A stretch of DNA of 64,000 nt, from positions 62,001 to 126,000 of the forward strand of contig NZ_JBBCAT010000003.1 of NCBI RefSeq assembly GCF_037203705.1, given 5' to 3'. The first letter of the stretch is position 1. Each line of letters begins with the position of its first letter. This DNA is from Prosthecomicrobium sp. N25 (lineage in GTDB: Bacteria > Pseudomonadota > Alphaproteobacteria > Rhizobiales > Ancalomicrobiaceae). Positions 25,935 to 35,829 of this stretch are shown one piece after another. Position numbers and translations under genes: made by a program. The notes beneath the pieces were generated by a model that worked only from the letters and a program-made list of their open reading frames with translations, was not told where the DNA came from and did not search any database.

Positions 25935-26350
25935 GAGTCAATCCTCGCCTGCGTTGGTCAGACGTCCCGCGATGGCCGGAACGTCCCGGACGGCCGGCCA
26001 CACGCCGCCGTCACGGGTACCGACATGGTCCGATGGCCGACCCTGCCCGACATCCGGCACGCCGACTTGTCCATTCGGGACATGCGGCGACCACCGGGCT
26101 AGGCCGACCCCCGTAGCCGCCCGCGGGCGGCCCGAAGCGGTGCGTGGTGACGACGCTCCGGCCCGCGACGGCAGGTGGTCCGGATGGCTACGGACACGGC
26201 CCAAGCGATCAAGCGGGGCGGCCTTGCCGTGAAAGGATCGCACGCTCGCCGCGGGGGGCCTGCGGGATACCGATCGACGTTCCGGTCGCCACGGGGGCCC
26301 TCCTGCCGCATTGCGTCATGCACCGGCAGTTCCGACGGAAGGAAGAGACC
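25935..26350. other. Divergent intergenic region without a supported gene
   Basis: About 415 bases between the Tat-exported protein gene and the Spy-like gene. High GC throughout, with short frames only. I see no convincing promoter, hairpin or gene. Confidence 0.45.
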
Positions 26351-26854
26351 ATGAAAAAGTACACTTCTCTGCTTGGCGGCTCGATCCTCTCGATCATGAT
26401 GCTGGCCCAGCCTGCCCTCGGCCAGAGCACCCAGGTCCAGGCCCCGGCTCTCGCCGGGTTGAGCGCCGCCGACCTTCAGGCCATCACCGACGCCAGGATC
26501 GGGATCGTCAAGGCCGCGCTGCAGCTGACCCCCGAGCAGGCGAAGCTCTGGCCCCCGATCGAGGAGGCGATCCGTAACCGCGCGCTCGGACGCCAGAAGC
26601 GTCTCGCCGCCCTGCAGGCCGGACTTGAGCGGGGTGAAGCCGATATACTCCAGCTCATGCGCGAGCGGGCCGACAACCTGATCGCCCGGGGCACCGAGCT
26701 GAAGAATGTCGCGAACGCCTGGCAGCCGCTGGCGCAGACGCTTTCTGCCGAACAGAAGGAACGCCTCGCGCTCTTCGCCTCCCATTTCCTGGACATGGTC
26801 CGTGACGCGGTCGAAGCCCGGCGGCAGCAGATCGAGGACGAAGCCGACGAGTGA
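26351..26854 (+). CDS. Spy/CpxP-like LTxxQ-motif periplasmic protein
   Basis: Protein of 167 residues with a signal peptide (MKKYTSLLGGSILSIMMLAQ, cleavage near PALG-QS). The mature protein is all-helical with two LTxxQ-type motifs: LQLTPEQAKLWPPIEEAIRN, and a second, more divergent one, QTLSAEQKERLALFASHF. This is the pattern of alphaproteobacterial Spy-like chaperone/envelope-stress proteins. An AAGGAAG site precedes the ATG. The gene is monocistronic, followed by a palindromic hairpin at 26891-26915. Confidence 0.82.
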   Translation: MKKYTSLLGGSILSIMMLAQPALGQSTQVQAPALAGLSAADLQAITDARIGIVKAALQLTPEQAKLWPPIEEAIRNRALGRQKRLAALQAGLERGEADILQLMRERADNLIARGTELKNVANAWQPLAQTLSAEQKERLALFASHFLDMVRDAVEARRQQIEDEADE

Positions 26855-27160
26855 AACCGGGCCCGGGGAAGGTCCGACACTTCGTCCTGTGATCGCCGGG
26901 CTTGTCCCGGCGATCCACCCCCGGCCGCGGCGGCCTCTCCTGCCGACGAGAGGGCCGGGCGATCGTCCGGCGGTTTCCTGCGCCGCACAGGACCCACCGA
27001 AACCGGGTCCCTGCGCAAAAATGAGACGCTGGGATATGGGCGGTCCGCACCTGCGGCGGCAGCTTTTCCTCCAGGCGCGAGCAAGTCCGCGCTGAACGAC
27101 GAGCGAACCACCGCCCGGCGCGAAGACCGGGCGGGTCCGCGGCGTCAAGGGAGGAACACC
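26855..27160. other. Intergenic region with palindromic repeat
   Basis: About 305 bases between the Spy-like gene and the binding-protein gene. It holds the palindrome at 26891-26915 and, just before 27161, the ribosome-binding site AAGGGAGGA. No gene is supported. Confidence 0.5.
26891..26915. repeat. GATCGCCGGG palindrome, interspersed-repeat type / terminator
   Basis: GATCGCCGGG (26891-26900) and CCCGGCGATC (26906-26915) flank the loop CTTGT. Palindromes of this sequence type recur between genes in many alphaproteobacterial chromosomes. Placed 37 bases after a stop codon, it can also act as a transcription terminator. Confidence 0.55.
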
Positions 27161-28426
27161 ATGCGCAACTCATTGCTCGGCGCCGTCGCGGTCGCCGCCC
27201 TCATGCTGCCGGGCGCAGCCTTCGCCCAGAGCGGAACCATCAAGATCGGCATCCTCGTCGCGCTGGAAGGCGCCTTCGCGGCCGGCGGCCAGGACGGCGT
27301 GCGCAACGTCGAGCTGGCCCTGAAGCAGGTCAACAACACCATCGGGGGCAAGAATATCGAGACCGTGGTGGCGCCGACCGACACCAAGCCGGACACGACC
27401 GTCCGCATGGCGCGCAAGCTCATCGAGCAGGACAAGGTCGACTTCATCATCGGCCCGCTGTCCGGCTCCGAAGGCATCGCGATGCGCGACTTCGCCAAGA
27501 CGATCCCCGACAAGGTCGTCATCAACGGCATCTCGGGCGCGCTCGAGACCACCTGGGTCGACCCGGCGCCGAATTTCTACCGCTTCAACCTCGACGGCGC
27601 GCAGTGGGGCTACGGCCTCGGCACCTACGTCGCGAAGACCAAGGGCTGGAAAAAGGTCGCCACCATCGCGGCCGACTACTCGTTCGGCTACACCAACTTC
27701 ATGGGCTTCGCGGTCGACTACTGCAAGGCCGGCGGCGACATCGTGCAGCGCTTCTGGCAGCCGCTCGGCCAGGCCGACTTCGCCGCCATCATCGCGCAGC
27801 TGCCCGAGAACGTGGACGCCATCTACCTCGGCCTCGGCGGCACCGACGCGATCAACTTCCTGAACCAGTACCAGCAGGCCGGCGAGAAGATCCGCCTGAT
27901 CGGCGGCACCATCATGGCCGACCAGACCGTGCTGACCGCCAAGGGCAAGGCCAAGGACGCGCTCAAGGGCACGCCGACCTCCGGTCCCTTCGCGATCGAC
28001 GACCCGAGCCCGGCCTGGACGTCCTACGTCAAGCTCTACCAGGACTCCATTCCGGCGGCCCAGCGCTTCCCGACGCCGTCGCTGTTCGGGCTCGGCTACT
28101 ACGTGGCCACGCAGGCGGCCATCAAGGGTCTGGAGGCCGCCGGCGGCGATCTCTCCGATGGGCAGGCCAAGTTCAAGGCGGCGCTGAACAAGCTCCAGCT
28201 CGACAGCCCGGTCGGCAAGATCACGCTGAACGAGAACCGCCAGGCGACCGGCACGGTCTTCATCACCGAGGTCGTCGATGGACCGGACGGCGGGCTGACC
28301 AGCAAGATGGTCGGCCGCGCCGACAACGTCACCCAGACGCTCGGAATGTCGACCGAGCAGTTCAAGGCGCTCGGCCTGCCGTCCCGCGACGTCGTCGACT
28401 GCGCCAAGCTGCGCGCGGGCGGCTGA
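27161..28426 (+). CDS. livK: ABC transporter substrate-binding protein, LivK/Peripla_BP_6 type
   Basis: Periplasmic binding protein of 421 residues with a signal peptide (MRNSLLGAVAVAALMLPGAA, cleavage at FAQ). The N-terminal lobe starts TIKIGILVALEGAFAAGGQD and contains GGKNIETVVAPTDTKPD and the FIIGPLSGSEG ligand loop, typical of type-1 HAAT binding proteins, which take amino acids, amides or aromatic acids. AAGGGAGGA precedes the ATG. A strong hairpin follows the gene, and the matching permease genes begin 2.3 kb downstream at 30721, so the receptor is made as its own, probably more abundant, transcript. Confidence 0.92.
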   Translation: MRNSLLGAVAVAALMLPGAAFAQSGTIKIGILVALEGAFAAGGQDGVRNVELALKQVNNTIGGKNIETVVAPTDTKPDTTVRMARKLIEQDKVDFIIGPLSGSEGIAMRDFAKTIPDKVVINGISGALETTWVDPAPNFYRFNLDGAQWGYGLGTYVAKTKGWKKVATIAADYSFGYTNFMGFAVDYCKAGGDIVQRFWQPLGQADFAAIIAQLPENVDAIYLGLGGTDAINFLNQYQQAGEKIRLIGGTIMADQTVLTAKGKAKDALKGTPTSGPFAIDDPSPAWTSYVKLYQDSIPAAQRFPTPSLFGLGYYVATQAAIKGLEAAGGDLSDGQAKFKAALNKLQLDSPVGKITLNENRQATGTVFITEVVDGPDGGLTSKMVGRADNVTQTLGMSTEQFKALGLPSRDVVDCAKLRAGG

Positions 28427-28447
28427 CGCCGGCCGTCGACCCAAGAC

Positions 28448-28476
28448 CGGCGGCCGGCCGGAAGTGCCGGCCGCCG
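28448..28476 (+). terminator. Strong hairpin after livK
   Basis: CGGCGGCCGGC (28448-28458) pairs perfectly with GCCGGCCGCCG (28466-28476) around a 7-base loop, 22 bases after the livK stop codon. It can separate binding-protein expression from the downstream genes. Confidence 0.6.
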
Positions 28477-28575
28477 CACCCGTCCCATGACGAAGCGTAC
28501 CGGGCCCGCTGCGGTCCGGTCGCCGGCGTGAACGGCTCCCCCTGGGAGCGTCCCTCCCGGGCGGGAGTGTCGCCG

Positions 28576-29631
28576 ATGACGTTGATCGGGTATCTGACGC
28601 GAACCCATTTCGCCGAAGCCGCCATCGAGGACGCCCTGCCCGAGGAGGCCGGCGACCTCGCCCGCGCGCTCGTCCTCGTCGACCGCGAACCGGGCGTCGA
28701 GGCGGCGCTCGACCGGATCCGCGAGGCGCTCTGCGGCACGCGGCTCACGGTCGTCGAGGCGCCGCCCTCGGCGCCGAGCCGGGCCGCCGTCGCGCCGATC
28801 GCCAGGAGCCTGCGCGGCATCCCGGGCGGGACCCTCGTCGCCATCGGGGGGGCTGCCGCCGTGGGGCAGGCGCGCCTGGTCGCCGAGCAGGCCGGGCGGC
28901 GCGGCGAGAAGCCGCTCGTGATCGCCGTCCCGGTCGGGCTCTTCGATCTCGGTCTCGCCCGGCAGGTCCGCCCCACGGACGGACGGCCCATGCCCTGCCC
29001 CCGGCCCGACCGGATCATTGCCGACCCGACCGTGCTCGACCGGGTCCCGGGCCGGCGCCTCGCGGCCTCCGCGATGGAAACACTCGTGCATGCCATGGAG
29101 GCCTATGCGAGCCCCGGCTACAACCCGCCCGCCGACGGGCTCGCGCTCGAGGCGGTCCGGCGCATGACGCGCTGGCTGCCGGTGGGGCTCGAGGCCGGCG
29201 GGCAGCGCGAGGCCCGCCGCGAGCTGATGGCGGCCGCCCTCACGGCCGGCCTCGCCATGGAGAAGGCGGTCGGCGGGGTCGACGCGCTGGCCTGCCCGAT
29301 CGAGGCCGAACTCGGCGCGGGGTTCCTGCCCGGCGACGTGCGCGCGCCGCTCCTCGCGGCGGTCGCGGAATTCAACGCCCAGGCGGTCGGCGACCGCTAT
29401 GCGGCGCTGGCCCGGACCTTCGCGCCGGAGGACCGCGACCTGTCCTTCAGCCGCGAGATCGGCGCCTTCGCGCGGACCGTCGGAATGCCCACCACCCTCA
29501 GGGAGGTCGGCATCGACCGGGCCCGGTTCGACCGCTTCGCCGAGATCGCCGCCAGCGATCCGGCGTCCCTGGCCAATCCGCGTCGGATGACGCCGGTCGA
29601 CTGCCGCCGGATCCTCGAGGCCGCGTGGTGA
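28576..29631 (+). CDS. Degenerate iron-alcohol-dehydrogenase-fold protein
   Basis: Protein of 351 residues, somewhat shorter than usual Fe-ADH/maleylacetate reductases (about 380). The fold is recognisable from ETLVHAMEAYASPGYNPPAD and GGVDALACPIEAELGAG. However, the metal ligands are largely gone compared with FucO: Asp becomes Glu168, His172 is kept, and the positions of the other three histidines read Asp236, Cys240 and Gly253. The nucleotide loop GGGSxxD is changed to IGGAAAVGQA. Either it uses another mechanism or it is a non-catalytic homologue. Start ATG 28576 after a GGGAG site. It precedes the AraC regulator on the same strand. Confidence 0.7.
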   Translation: MTLIGYLTRTHFAEAAIEDALPEEAGDLARALVLVDREPGVEAALDRIREALCGTRLTVVEAPPSAPSRAAVAPIARSLRGIPGGTLVAIGGAAAVGQARLVAEQAGRRGEKPLVIAVPVGLFDLGLARQVRPTDGRPMPCPRPDRIIADPTVLDRVPGRRLAASAMETLVHAMEAYASPGYNPPADGLALEAVRRMTRWLPVGLEAGGQREARRELMAAALTAGLAMEKAVGGVDALACPIEAELGAGFLPGDVRAPLLAAVAEFNAQAVGDRYAALARTFAPEDRDLSFSREIGAFARTVGMPTTLREVGIDRARFDRFAEIAASDPASLANPRRMTPVDCRRILEAAW

Positions 29632-29764
29632 GGCGCGCCGGGACCGCCTTGCCGGCCGGCCGCGCCGCGGGCGCGCCAAGCTGTCGTTTTGCTGTTGTCG
29701 GCCGTCCGACATCCTCTACATTCATGAAAATCCGCAGAAAAACAGAAAATGCGGGAGGGAACGA

Positions 29765-30601
29765 ATGAGCATTGCTCACGTTGTCGCACACGGCGCGTTC
29801 GGGCGCGCCTGCCTTTTCGAGCTGGACCGTGCCATGGTCCCGCACGCCCACAGGGAGGGTCATCTGATCTTCCACGTGAGCGGACCGGCGGCCCAGGTCG
29901 TGGTCGACGGCCGGCCCCTGCCGCTGTCGCCCACCATGGCGACCGCGATCAGCCCCTGGCAGCCGCACTATTTCCAACCGGTCGACCGGCGCCACCCGAC
30001 CCTGACGCTGGTGCTCTACATCCGGCCCGGCTGGTTCGTGGAGGCGAGCCGCGAGGCGACCGAGATCCTGCGCTTCGGCCGCTCCACGGTCGAGACCGGG
30101 GACCATCTCGCGCGCCTCGTCGCCGACACGGCCCGAGTGCTCGCGTCGCATCGCGACGGCGACGGCGGCCTGGAGGACCGACTGGGAGCCCTGACCCAGG
30201 CGGCCTTCGACCTGACCTGGCAGTGGACGAGCCCGGCCGACGTGATACCGGGGGACACCGGGCGCCTGCGCGACTTCCGGCTCCGCCGCGCCATCAACCA
30301 CCTCGCCCGGACCCTCGGCGAGCCCATCGACCTCGCCGAGGTGTCGCGTGCCGCGGGGCTGTCCAGGCCGCACTTCTTCAAGCTGTTCCGCGAGCAGATG
30401 GGGCTGCCCCCGACCATCTTCCTCAATGCCCTGCGCATGGAGCGCGCGATCGAGCGGCTGGCCCGGGGCGGCGAGACCGTCTCGGAGATCGGGTTCGATC
30501 TCGGCTTCGCGACGCCGGCGAGCTTCTCGCGCTTCTTCATCGCCAACGGGGTCGTGCCGCCGAGCGCCTACCGGCGGAGCGTCGTCGGGCTCGCGCACTG
30601 A
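29765..30601 (+). CDS. AraC-family transcriptional regulator
   Basis: Regulator of 278 residues. The N-terminal part (about 1-110) is a cupin-like effector domain with MVPHAHREGHLIFHVSG. The C-terminal part (about 180-275) has the two AraC helix-turn-helix motifs: IDLAEVSRAAGLSRPHFFKL, and SEIGFDLGFATPASFSRFF with the conserved GF...S.FSRFF signature. GGGAGGG lies before the ATG. It is placed between livK and the livH array, so it is the best candidate activator of that array in response to the transported substrate. Confidence 0.9.
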   Translation: MSIAHVVAHGAFGRACLFELDRAMVPHAHREGHLIFHVSGPAAQVVVDGRPLPLSPTMATAISPWQPHYFQPVDRRHPTLTLVLYIRPGWFVEASREATEILRFGRSTVETGDHLARLVADTARVLASHRDGDGGLEDRLGALTQAAFDLTWQWTSPADVIPGDTGRLRDFRLRRAINHLARTLGEPIDLAEVSRAAGLSRPHFFKLFREQMGLPPTIFLNALRMERAIERLARGGETVSEIGFDLGFATPASFSRFFIANGVVPPSAYRRSVVGLAH

Positions 30602-30720
30602 GGCCGGGCGCGCCGCCCGAAAGAAGAGACGTTCGGGAAAGCGCGCCGGCCGGAGCCCGTTCTAGTCTCGCCCTCGACGGGTGCGGGCAGCCGCGACCCG
30701 ATACCGCCGGACTTCCCGCA

Positions 30721-31737
30721 ATGGAAGACTTCGTCAAGCGCCGTCCGCTCTGGAGCCTGGTCATCGTGGTCCTGGCCGCGGTGCTCTTGTGGCTGATCCT
30801 GGCGCCCTGGCCGCCGGAACTCTCGGCCAAGTGGGGACGCAAGCAGATCTTCCTCAATGCGCTGTTCGGCGGGATCACGCTCGGCGCGCTCTACTTCCTG
30901 GTCGCGGCCGGGTTCACGCTGATCTTCGGCCTGATGCGGGTCGTCAACCTGGCGCACGGCTCCCTGTTCCTGCTCGGCGGATATCTCGGCTACGAGGTCT
31001 CGACGGCCACGGGATCGTGGTTCCTCGCCTTCCCGGTGGTGTTCGTGGTGGTCGGTCTCCTGGGCCTCCTGATGCAGCGCTTCATCTTCACCAAGATGGA
31101 GGGCGAGGAACTTCGCCAGACGCTGGTCAGCATCGGCATCTCCATCGTGCTCGCCGACCTGATGCTCTGGTACTGGGGCGGCCAGTCCTATTCGATCCTC
31201 GCCCCGGAATTCCTGCAGGGTCCCGTCGAGCTGCCGATCGTCAGCGCCGTCAACGCGACGACCGGCGCCGTCACGTGGCTTCGCTACCCCTCGGTGCGGA
31301 TCTGGATCCTGGCGGCCGCCATCGTGATCGGCGTCGCCATGTGGCTGGTGCTGAACCGGACCGCGCTCGGCATGCTGATCCGGGCCGGCGTCGACGACCG
31401 CGAGATGCTGGCGGCCTCGGGGGTCCGGATCCAGCTGGTCTTCCTGGCGGTCTTCGGCTTCGGCGCCGGGCTCGCCGGCATGGCCGGGATCATCGGCGGC
31501 ACGTTCCAGTCGCTCTCGCCCGGGGAGGACACCCGCTTCCTGCTGGCGAGCCTCGTCGTCGTGATCGTCGGCGGCATGGGATCGATCGTGGGGGCCGCCG
31601 TCGGCGCGCTGGTGATCGGCGTGACCGAGCAGATGGGCTTCGTCTACGCGCCGACCTACTCGATCGTGTTCACCTTCCTGGTGATGGCGGCGGTGCTCGC
31701 CTTCCGGCCCCAGGGTCTTCTCGGAGCGGGGCGCTAG
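30721..31737 (+). CDS. livH: Branched-chain-amino-acid-type ABC permease LivH
   Basis: Permease of 338 residues, with an extra N-terminal helix (about 12-28) before the LivH core. The core shows LNALFGGITLGALYFLVAAG, the RVVNLAHGSLFLLGGYLGY motif and a C-terminal GGMGSIVGAAVGALVIG signature. It pairs with LivM, which begins 3 bases after its stop. No clear ribosome-binding site precedes ATG 30721. It is the first gene of a long same-strand array. Confidence 0.92.
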   Translation: MEDFVKRRPLWSLVIVVLAAVLLWLILAPWPPELSAKWGRKQIFLNALFGGITLGALYFLVAAGFTLIFGLMRVVNLAHGSLFLLGGYLGYEVSTATGSWFLAFPVVFVVVGLLGLLMQRFIFTKMEGEELRQTLVSIGISIVLADLMLWYWGGQSYSILAPEFLQGPVELPIVSAVNATTGAVTWLRYPSVRIWILAAAIVIGVAMWLVLNRTALGMLIRAGVDDREMLAASGVRIQLVFLAVFGFGAGLAGMAGIIGGTFQSLSPGEDTRFLLASLVVVIVGGMGSIVGAAVGALVIGVTEQMGFVYAPTYSIVFTFLVMAAVLAFRPQGLLGAGR

Positions 31738-31740
31738 GCC

Positions 31741-32802
31741 ATGGCGATGTCCGACCAGGCGCTCCGCTCCGGCACCCGCACCGACGAGCCCCTGTGGTTC
31801 GAGCGGCTCTCGGCGCCCTGGTGGGCCCTGATCGTGGTGCTCCTGTTCATGCCCGCGGTCGCCAACAGCTTCTGGCTGTTCCAGGTAATGGGCTGGACCT
31901 TCATCCTCGGCATGATCGGGCTCAGCCTGATGTTCCTGGCCGGCTACGGCGGCATGGTCAGCCTCCTGCAGATGACGGTCGCGGGGGTGGCCGGCTACAT
32001 GGTGGCGATCCTCGGCACGTCGGGCGCGGCCAACATCAGCCTCGGCCTGTCATGGTGGATCGTGCTGCCGACGGCCTACCTGGTCGCGGCGCTCTTCGCG
32101 ACCGTCTCGGGGGCGCTCGCGGTGCGCACCGAAGGCATCTACACGATCATGATCACGCTCGCGATCGCGGCGGCCTTCTTCTACTTCACCCGGCAGAACT
32201 ACTCGATCTTCAACGGCTACTCGGGCTTCAACCTGGTCCTGCCGCCGGCCCTGTTCGGCGTCGCCTGGCGCGATCCGATCCCCTTCTACTACCTGAGCCT
32301 CGGCGCCGCGGCGCTCTGCTACGCCGCGGTCGTGTACATCGCCCGCGCGCCCTTCGGCCTCGCCCTGCAGGGCGTGCGCGACAACCCGCGCCGCATGGCC
32401 GCGCTCGGCTTCGGGGTCACGGCGCACCGGGTCGCCGCCTATGCGCTGGCAAGCGTCTTCGCCTCGACGGGCGGCATCCTTCTGGTCTGGCAGAACGCCC
32501 AGATCGCGCCCGGCACGATCGGCATCCCCTCGGCGATCGACGTGCTGGTGGTCGCGGTGGTGGGCGGCATAAGGCGGCCGCTCGGGCCCTTCATCGGGGC
32601 GTTCATCTACGTGATCCTGCAGGTCTTCTCGTCCGACGCGCTCGGCGTCTTCGGCTTCTCGGCGGAGCGCTTCAAGCTGATCATCGGGCTCGGCTTCCTC
32701 GCCATGGTGCTGTTCTCGCCGGACGGCGTGCTCGGCCTGTGGGACCGCTGGCGGGCGCGGTCGGCGGCGCGGCAGGCCGCACGGCAGGGAGGCGCGGCAT
32801 GA
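31741..32802 (+). CDS. livM: Branched-chain-amino-acid-type ABC permease LivM
   Basis: Permease of 353 residues. The first ~35 residues are hydrophilic; multiple helices follow. LivM signatures are MIGLSLMFLAGYGGMVSLLQ, the EGIYTIMITLAIAAAFFYF segment and ALQGVRDNPRRMAALGFGV, the coupling-helix region. The stop overlaps the ATG of livG by 4 bases. It forms the membrane pore with LivH. Confidence 0.92.
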   Translation: MAMSDQALRSGTRTDEPLWFERLSAPWWALIVVLLFMPAVANSFWLFQVMGWTFILGMIGLSLMFLAGYGGMVSLLQMTVAGVAGYMVAILGTSGAANISLGLSWWIVLPTAYLVAALFATVSGALAVRTEGIYTIMITLAIAAAFFYFTRQNYSIFNGYSGFNLVLPPALFGVAWRDPIPFYYLSLGAAALCYAAVVYIARAPFGLALQGVRDNPRRMAALGFGVTAHRVAAYALASVFASTGGILLVWQNAQIAPGTIGIPSAIDVLVVAVVGGIRRPLGPFIGAFIYVILQVFSSDALGVFGFSAERFKLIIGLGFLAMVLFSPDGVLGLWDRWRARSAARQAARQGGAA

Positions 32803-33602
32803 ACGCTCCGGTCTCCGCCGCCCGATCGGCCGCCGTCGGGTCGAGCCAGGTCAGCGGCGGCAATGCGCTGGAGTTGCGCGGCATCACCAAGCGCTTCGGG
32901 GCCCTGACGGCCATCTCGGATGTCACCCTGTCGGTTCGGCCGGGCGAGCGGCGGGCCGTGCTCGGCTCGAACGGCGCCGGCAAGACCACGCTCTTCAACT
33001 GCATCACGGGGGACTTCCTGCCGACCGCGGGCTTCATCCGCTTCTTCGGCGAGGACATCACGGCCTTCCCGCCCCACGAGCGCATCCGCCGCGGACTGCG
33101 GCGCACCTACCAGATCTCGTCGCTGTTCACCGGCCTGACCGTGGCGGACAACGTCTACCTGGCCTGCCGGGGCGTGTCGCGGAACCGCTTCTCGCTCGTC
33201 CGCCCGCGCCGCGACGACGCGCTGGTCCATGCGGCCGACCTGCTGATCGAGGCCGTGCACCTGACGGCGGACCGGGACAGGATCGTGGGCGAGCTCGCGT
33301 ATGGGCAGCAGCGGCAACTCGAGATCGCCCTCGCGCTCTCCGGCGCGCCGCGCTTCGTGCTGTTCGACGAGCCGGCCGCGGGTCTGTCTCCGACGGAGCG
33401 GCGCGACCTGGTCGCCATCCTGACGTCGCTGCCGGGCCACATCGGCTACATCATCATCGAGCACGACATGGACGTGGCGCTGCGCGTCGTCGAGAGCGTG
33501 ACGATGATGCACAACGGCCGGATCTTCAAGGAAGGCGCGCCGGCCGACATCGAGGACGATCCGGAAGTCCAGGAACTCTACCTCGGAGGCGGACATGGCT
33601 GA
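32799..33602 (+). CDS. livG: ABC transporter ATPase LivG
   Basis: ATPase of 267 residues. Walker A is GSNGAGKTT, the signature is the LivG-type [15 protein letters not shown] instead of LSGGQ, Walker B is [12 protein letters not shown] and the switch His is in [11 protein letters not shown]. The start ATG overlaps the livM stop (ATGA). It overlaps the next gene by 8 bases. Together with the LivF half of the next protein it powers the importer. Confidence 0.92.
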   Translation: MNAPVSAARSAAVGSSQVSGGNALELRGITKRFGALTAISDVTLSVRPGERRAVLGSNGAGKTTLFNCITGDFLPTAGFIRFFGEDITAFPPHERIRRGLRRTYQISSLFTGLTVADNVYLACRGVSRNRFSLVRPRRDDALVHAADLLIEAVHLTADRDRIVGELAYGQQRQLEIALALSGAPRFVLFDEPAAGLSPTERRDLVAILTSLPGHIGYIIIEHDMDVALRVVESVTMMHNGRIFKEGAPADIEDDPEVQELYLGGGHG

Positions 33603-35826
33603 GCCCACGCCGCGCACCGCCGGGTCCGGCCCGCCGGTCCTCCAGCTCCAGGGGGTCAACGTCTTCTACGGCCGCAGCCACGCCCTGCAGAGCGTGGACC
33701 TCGCGCTGCAGGGCGGCGTACTTTCGGTGGTCGGCCGTAACGGCATGGGCAAGACGACCATGTGCAAGGCGATCATGGGGCTGGTGCCGATCGCCTCGGG
33801 GTCGATCCGCTTCCTCGGCGAGGAGCTCGTCGGGCGGGCGCCGGCCGAGATCGCCCGCCTGGGCATCGGCTACGTGCCGCAGGGCCGGCGGCTATGGCGC
33901 TCGCTGACCGTGGACGAGCATCTCCGGCTGATGGCGCGCGGCAAGGGCGCCTGGACGCCGGAGCGGATCTACGAGGTCTTCCCCCGGCTCGCCGAGCGCC
34001 GCCGCAACGGCGGCGCGCAGCTCTCGGGCGGCGAGCAGCAGATGCTGGCGATCAGCCGCGCCCTCCTGATGAACCCGCGCCTCCTGATCATGGACGAGCC
34101 GACCGAGGGCCTCGCCCCGGTGATCGTGGCGCACGTCGAGGAGACGCTCGTCCGGCTCGCGGCCGAGGGCGACGTGTCGATCCTGGTGATCGAGCAGAAC
34201 ATCGGCGTGGCGACCCAGATGTCCGATCCGGTCGCCATCATGGTCAACGGCCGGATCCATCGGGTGATCGCCTCGCAGACGCTGGCGGCGGACCGCGACC
34301 TGCAGCAGCGCCTGCTCGGCGTCGGCCGGCACGGCCACGAGTCGGCGGACGCCCTGACCGTCGACGACGGGGCGACGGGGCCGAAGCCGGCGACGGCCCC
34401 GCCGTCGGGGCCGATCCGGATCTACGTCGCCAATCCGGCGACGCCGACCCGGTGGTCGCAGGACGTGCCGGCGGCGCGCATCGAGGCGCAGGCGCGCACC
34501 GTCACCCGCCCCATGCTCGCCACCGTCGACGGCCGGCGCGTCGGCGACCTGTCGCCGCTGGCCGGGCGGGTGCCCCAGGAGCCGCACGTCATCGTCGCCG
34601 GCACGCTCGACACCAAGGGCGACGAGCTCCGCTACATCCGCGACATCATCAAGGCCGCCGGGATCCGGACGCGGCTGGTCGACCTCTCCACGCGCGGCCG
34701 GAACCAGGGCGCGGACGTCTCCGCCCAGGAGGTCGCCCTCGCCTCGCCGGCCGGATCGGCCGGCATCGCCTCCGGAGACCGCGGCACGGCGGTCGCGGCC
34801 ATGACGGAGGCGTTCCGGGCCTGGGTCGGCCGGCAGCAGAACGTCGCCGGCATCATCGCGGCCGGCGGCTCGGGCGGCACCGCGATCGCCACCGCGGGCA
34901 TGCAGGTGCTGCCCGTCGGCGTGCCGAAACTGATGATCTCCACGATGGCCTCCGGCAACGTCGCCGCTTACGTGGGCGCGACCGACATCACGATGATGCA
35001 CTCGGTGACCGACGTGCAGGGCCTCAACCGGGTCTCCCGCGCGGTGCTCGGCAACGGCGCCCGGGCGATGGCCGCCATGGCGCGCGCCTTCATGGAGGAG
35101 AAGGCCGCGAGCCCCGCCCGCCGGCCCGCCGGCGAGAGGCCGCTCGTCGGCCTGACCATGTTCGGCGTGACGACGCCCTGCGTGCAGCAGGTCACCCGGC
35201 TCGTCGAGAAGGACTGGGAGCCGCTCGTCTTCCACGCGACCGGCGTCGGCGGCCGGTCGATGGAGAAGCTGATCGAGTCCGGCCTCGTCCAGGGCGTGAT
35301 CGACGTCACCACCACCGAGGTCTGCGACCTCATGATGGGCGGCATACTGCCCGCCACCGAGGACCGCTTCGGCGCCGTGATCCGGACGAAGCTGCCCTAT
35401 GTGGGTTCGGTCGGCGCGCTCGACATGGTCAACTTCGGCGCGCCCGAGACGATCCCGGCGCATTACCGGCACCGCCTGTTCTACCCCCACAACCCGCAGG
35501 TCACGCTGATGCGGACGACCGCGGACGAGAACCGCCGGATGGGGCTGTGGATCGGCGAGCGGCTGAACCGGATGGAGGGGCCGGTGCGCTTCCTGATCCC
35601 GGAGGGGGGCGTCTCCGCGCTCGACGCGCCCGGCCAGCCCTTCTGGGACCCGGCGGCCGACGCGGCGCTCTTCGACGCGATCGCCGCCACCGTCCGGGTC
35701 ACCGCGAACCGGCAGATCGTGCGGCTGCCGCACCACATCAACGATCCCGCCTTCGCGGCGGCGCTCGCCCAGCATTTCCGCGCCCTGCACCAGGGCCGGT
35801 TCCGCGGCGCATCCGGCAGGACCTGA
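33595..35826 (+). CDS. livF: Fusion of LivF ABC ATPase with Tm-1-like (UPF0261) domain
   Basis: Protein of 743 residues with two parts. Residues 1 to about 240 are a complete LivF ATPase: Walker [10 protein letters not shown], signature [12 protein letters not shown], Walker [14 protein letters not shown] and EQN in place of the switch region. After a linker of ~90 residues, residues about 330-735 are a Tm-1-like/UPF0261 ATP-binding domain beginning [20 protein letters not shown], with [20 protein letters not shown] and [11 protein letters not shown] inside. LivF alone is about 235 residues. The frame is open across the junction, so this is a true fusion. The next gene is the PEP-hydrolase-like protein, a known neighbour or fusion partner of Tm-1 domains. 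Confidence 0.9.
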   Translation: MAEPTPRTAGSGPPVLQLQGVNVFYGRSHALQSVDLALQGGVLSVVGRNGMGKTTMCKAIMGLVPIASGSIRFLGEELVGRAPAEIARLGIGYVPQGRRLWRSLTVDEHLRLMARGKGAWTPERIYEVFPRLAERRRNGGAQLSGGEQQMLAISRALLMNPRLLIMDEPTEGLAPVIVAHVEETLVRLAAEGDVSILVIEQNIGVATQMSDPVAIMVNGRIHRVIASQTLAADRDLQQRLLGVGRHGHESADALTVDDGATGPKPATAPPSGPIRIYVANPATPTRWSQDVPAARIEAQARTVTRPMLATVDGRRVGDLSPLAGRVPQEPHVIVAGTLDTKGDELRYIRDIIKAAGIRTRLVDLSTRGRNQGADVSAQEVALASPAGSAGIASGDRGTAVAAMTEAFRAWVGRQQNVAGIIAAGGSGGTAIATAGMQVLPVGVPKLMISTMASGNVAAYVGATDITMMHSVTDVQGLNRVSRAVLGNGARAMAAMARAFMEEKAASPARRPAGERPLVGLTMFGVTTPCVQQVTRLVEKDWEPLVFHATGVGGRSMEKLIESGLVQGVIDVTTTEVCDLMMGGILPATEDRFGAVIRTKLPYVGSVGALDMVNFGAPETIPAHYRHRLFYPHNPQVTLMRTTADENRRMGLWIGERLNRMEGPVRFLIPEGGVSALDAPGQPFWDPAADAALFDAIAATVRVTANRQIVRLPHHINDPAFAAALAQHFRALHQGRFRGASGRT

Positions 35827-35829
35827 CCC

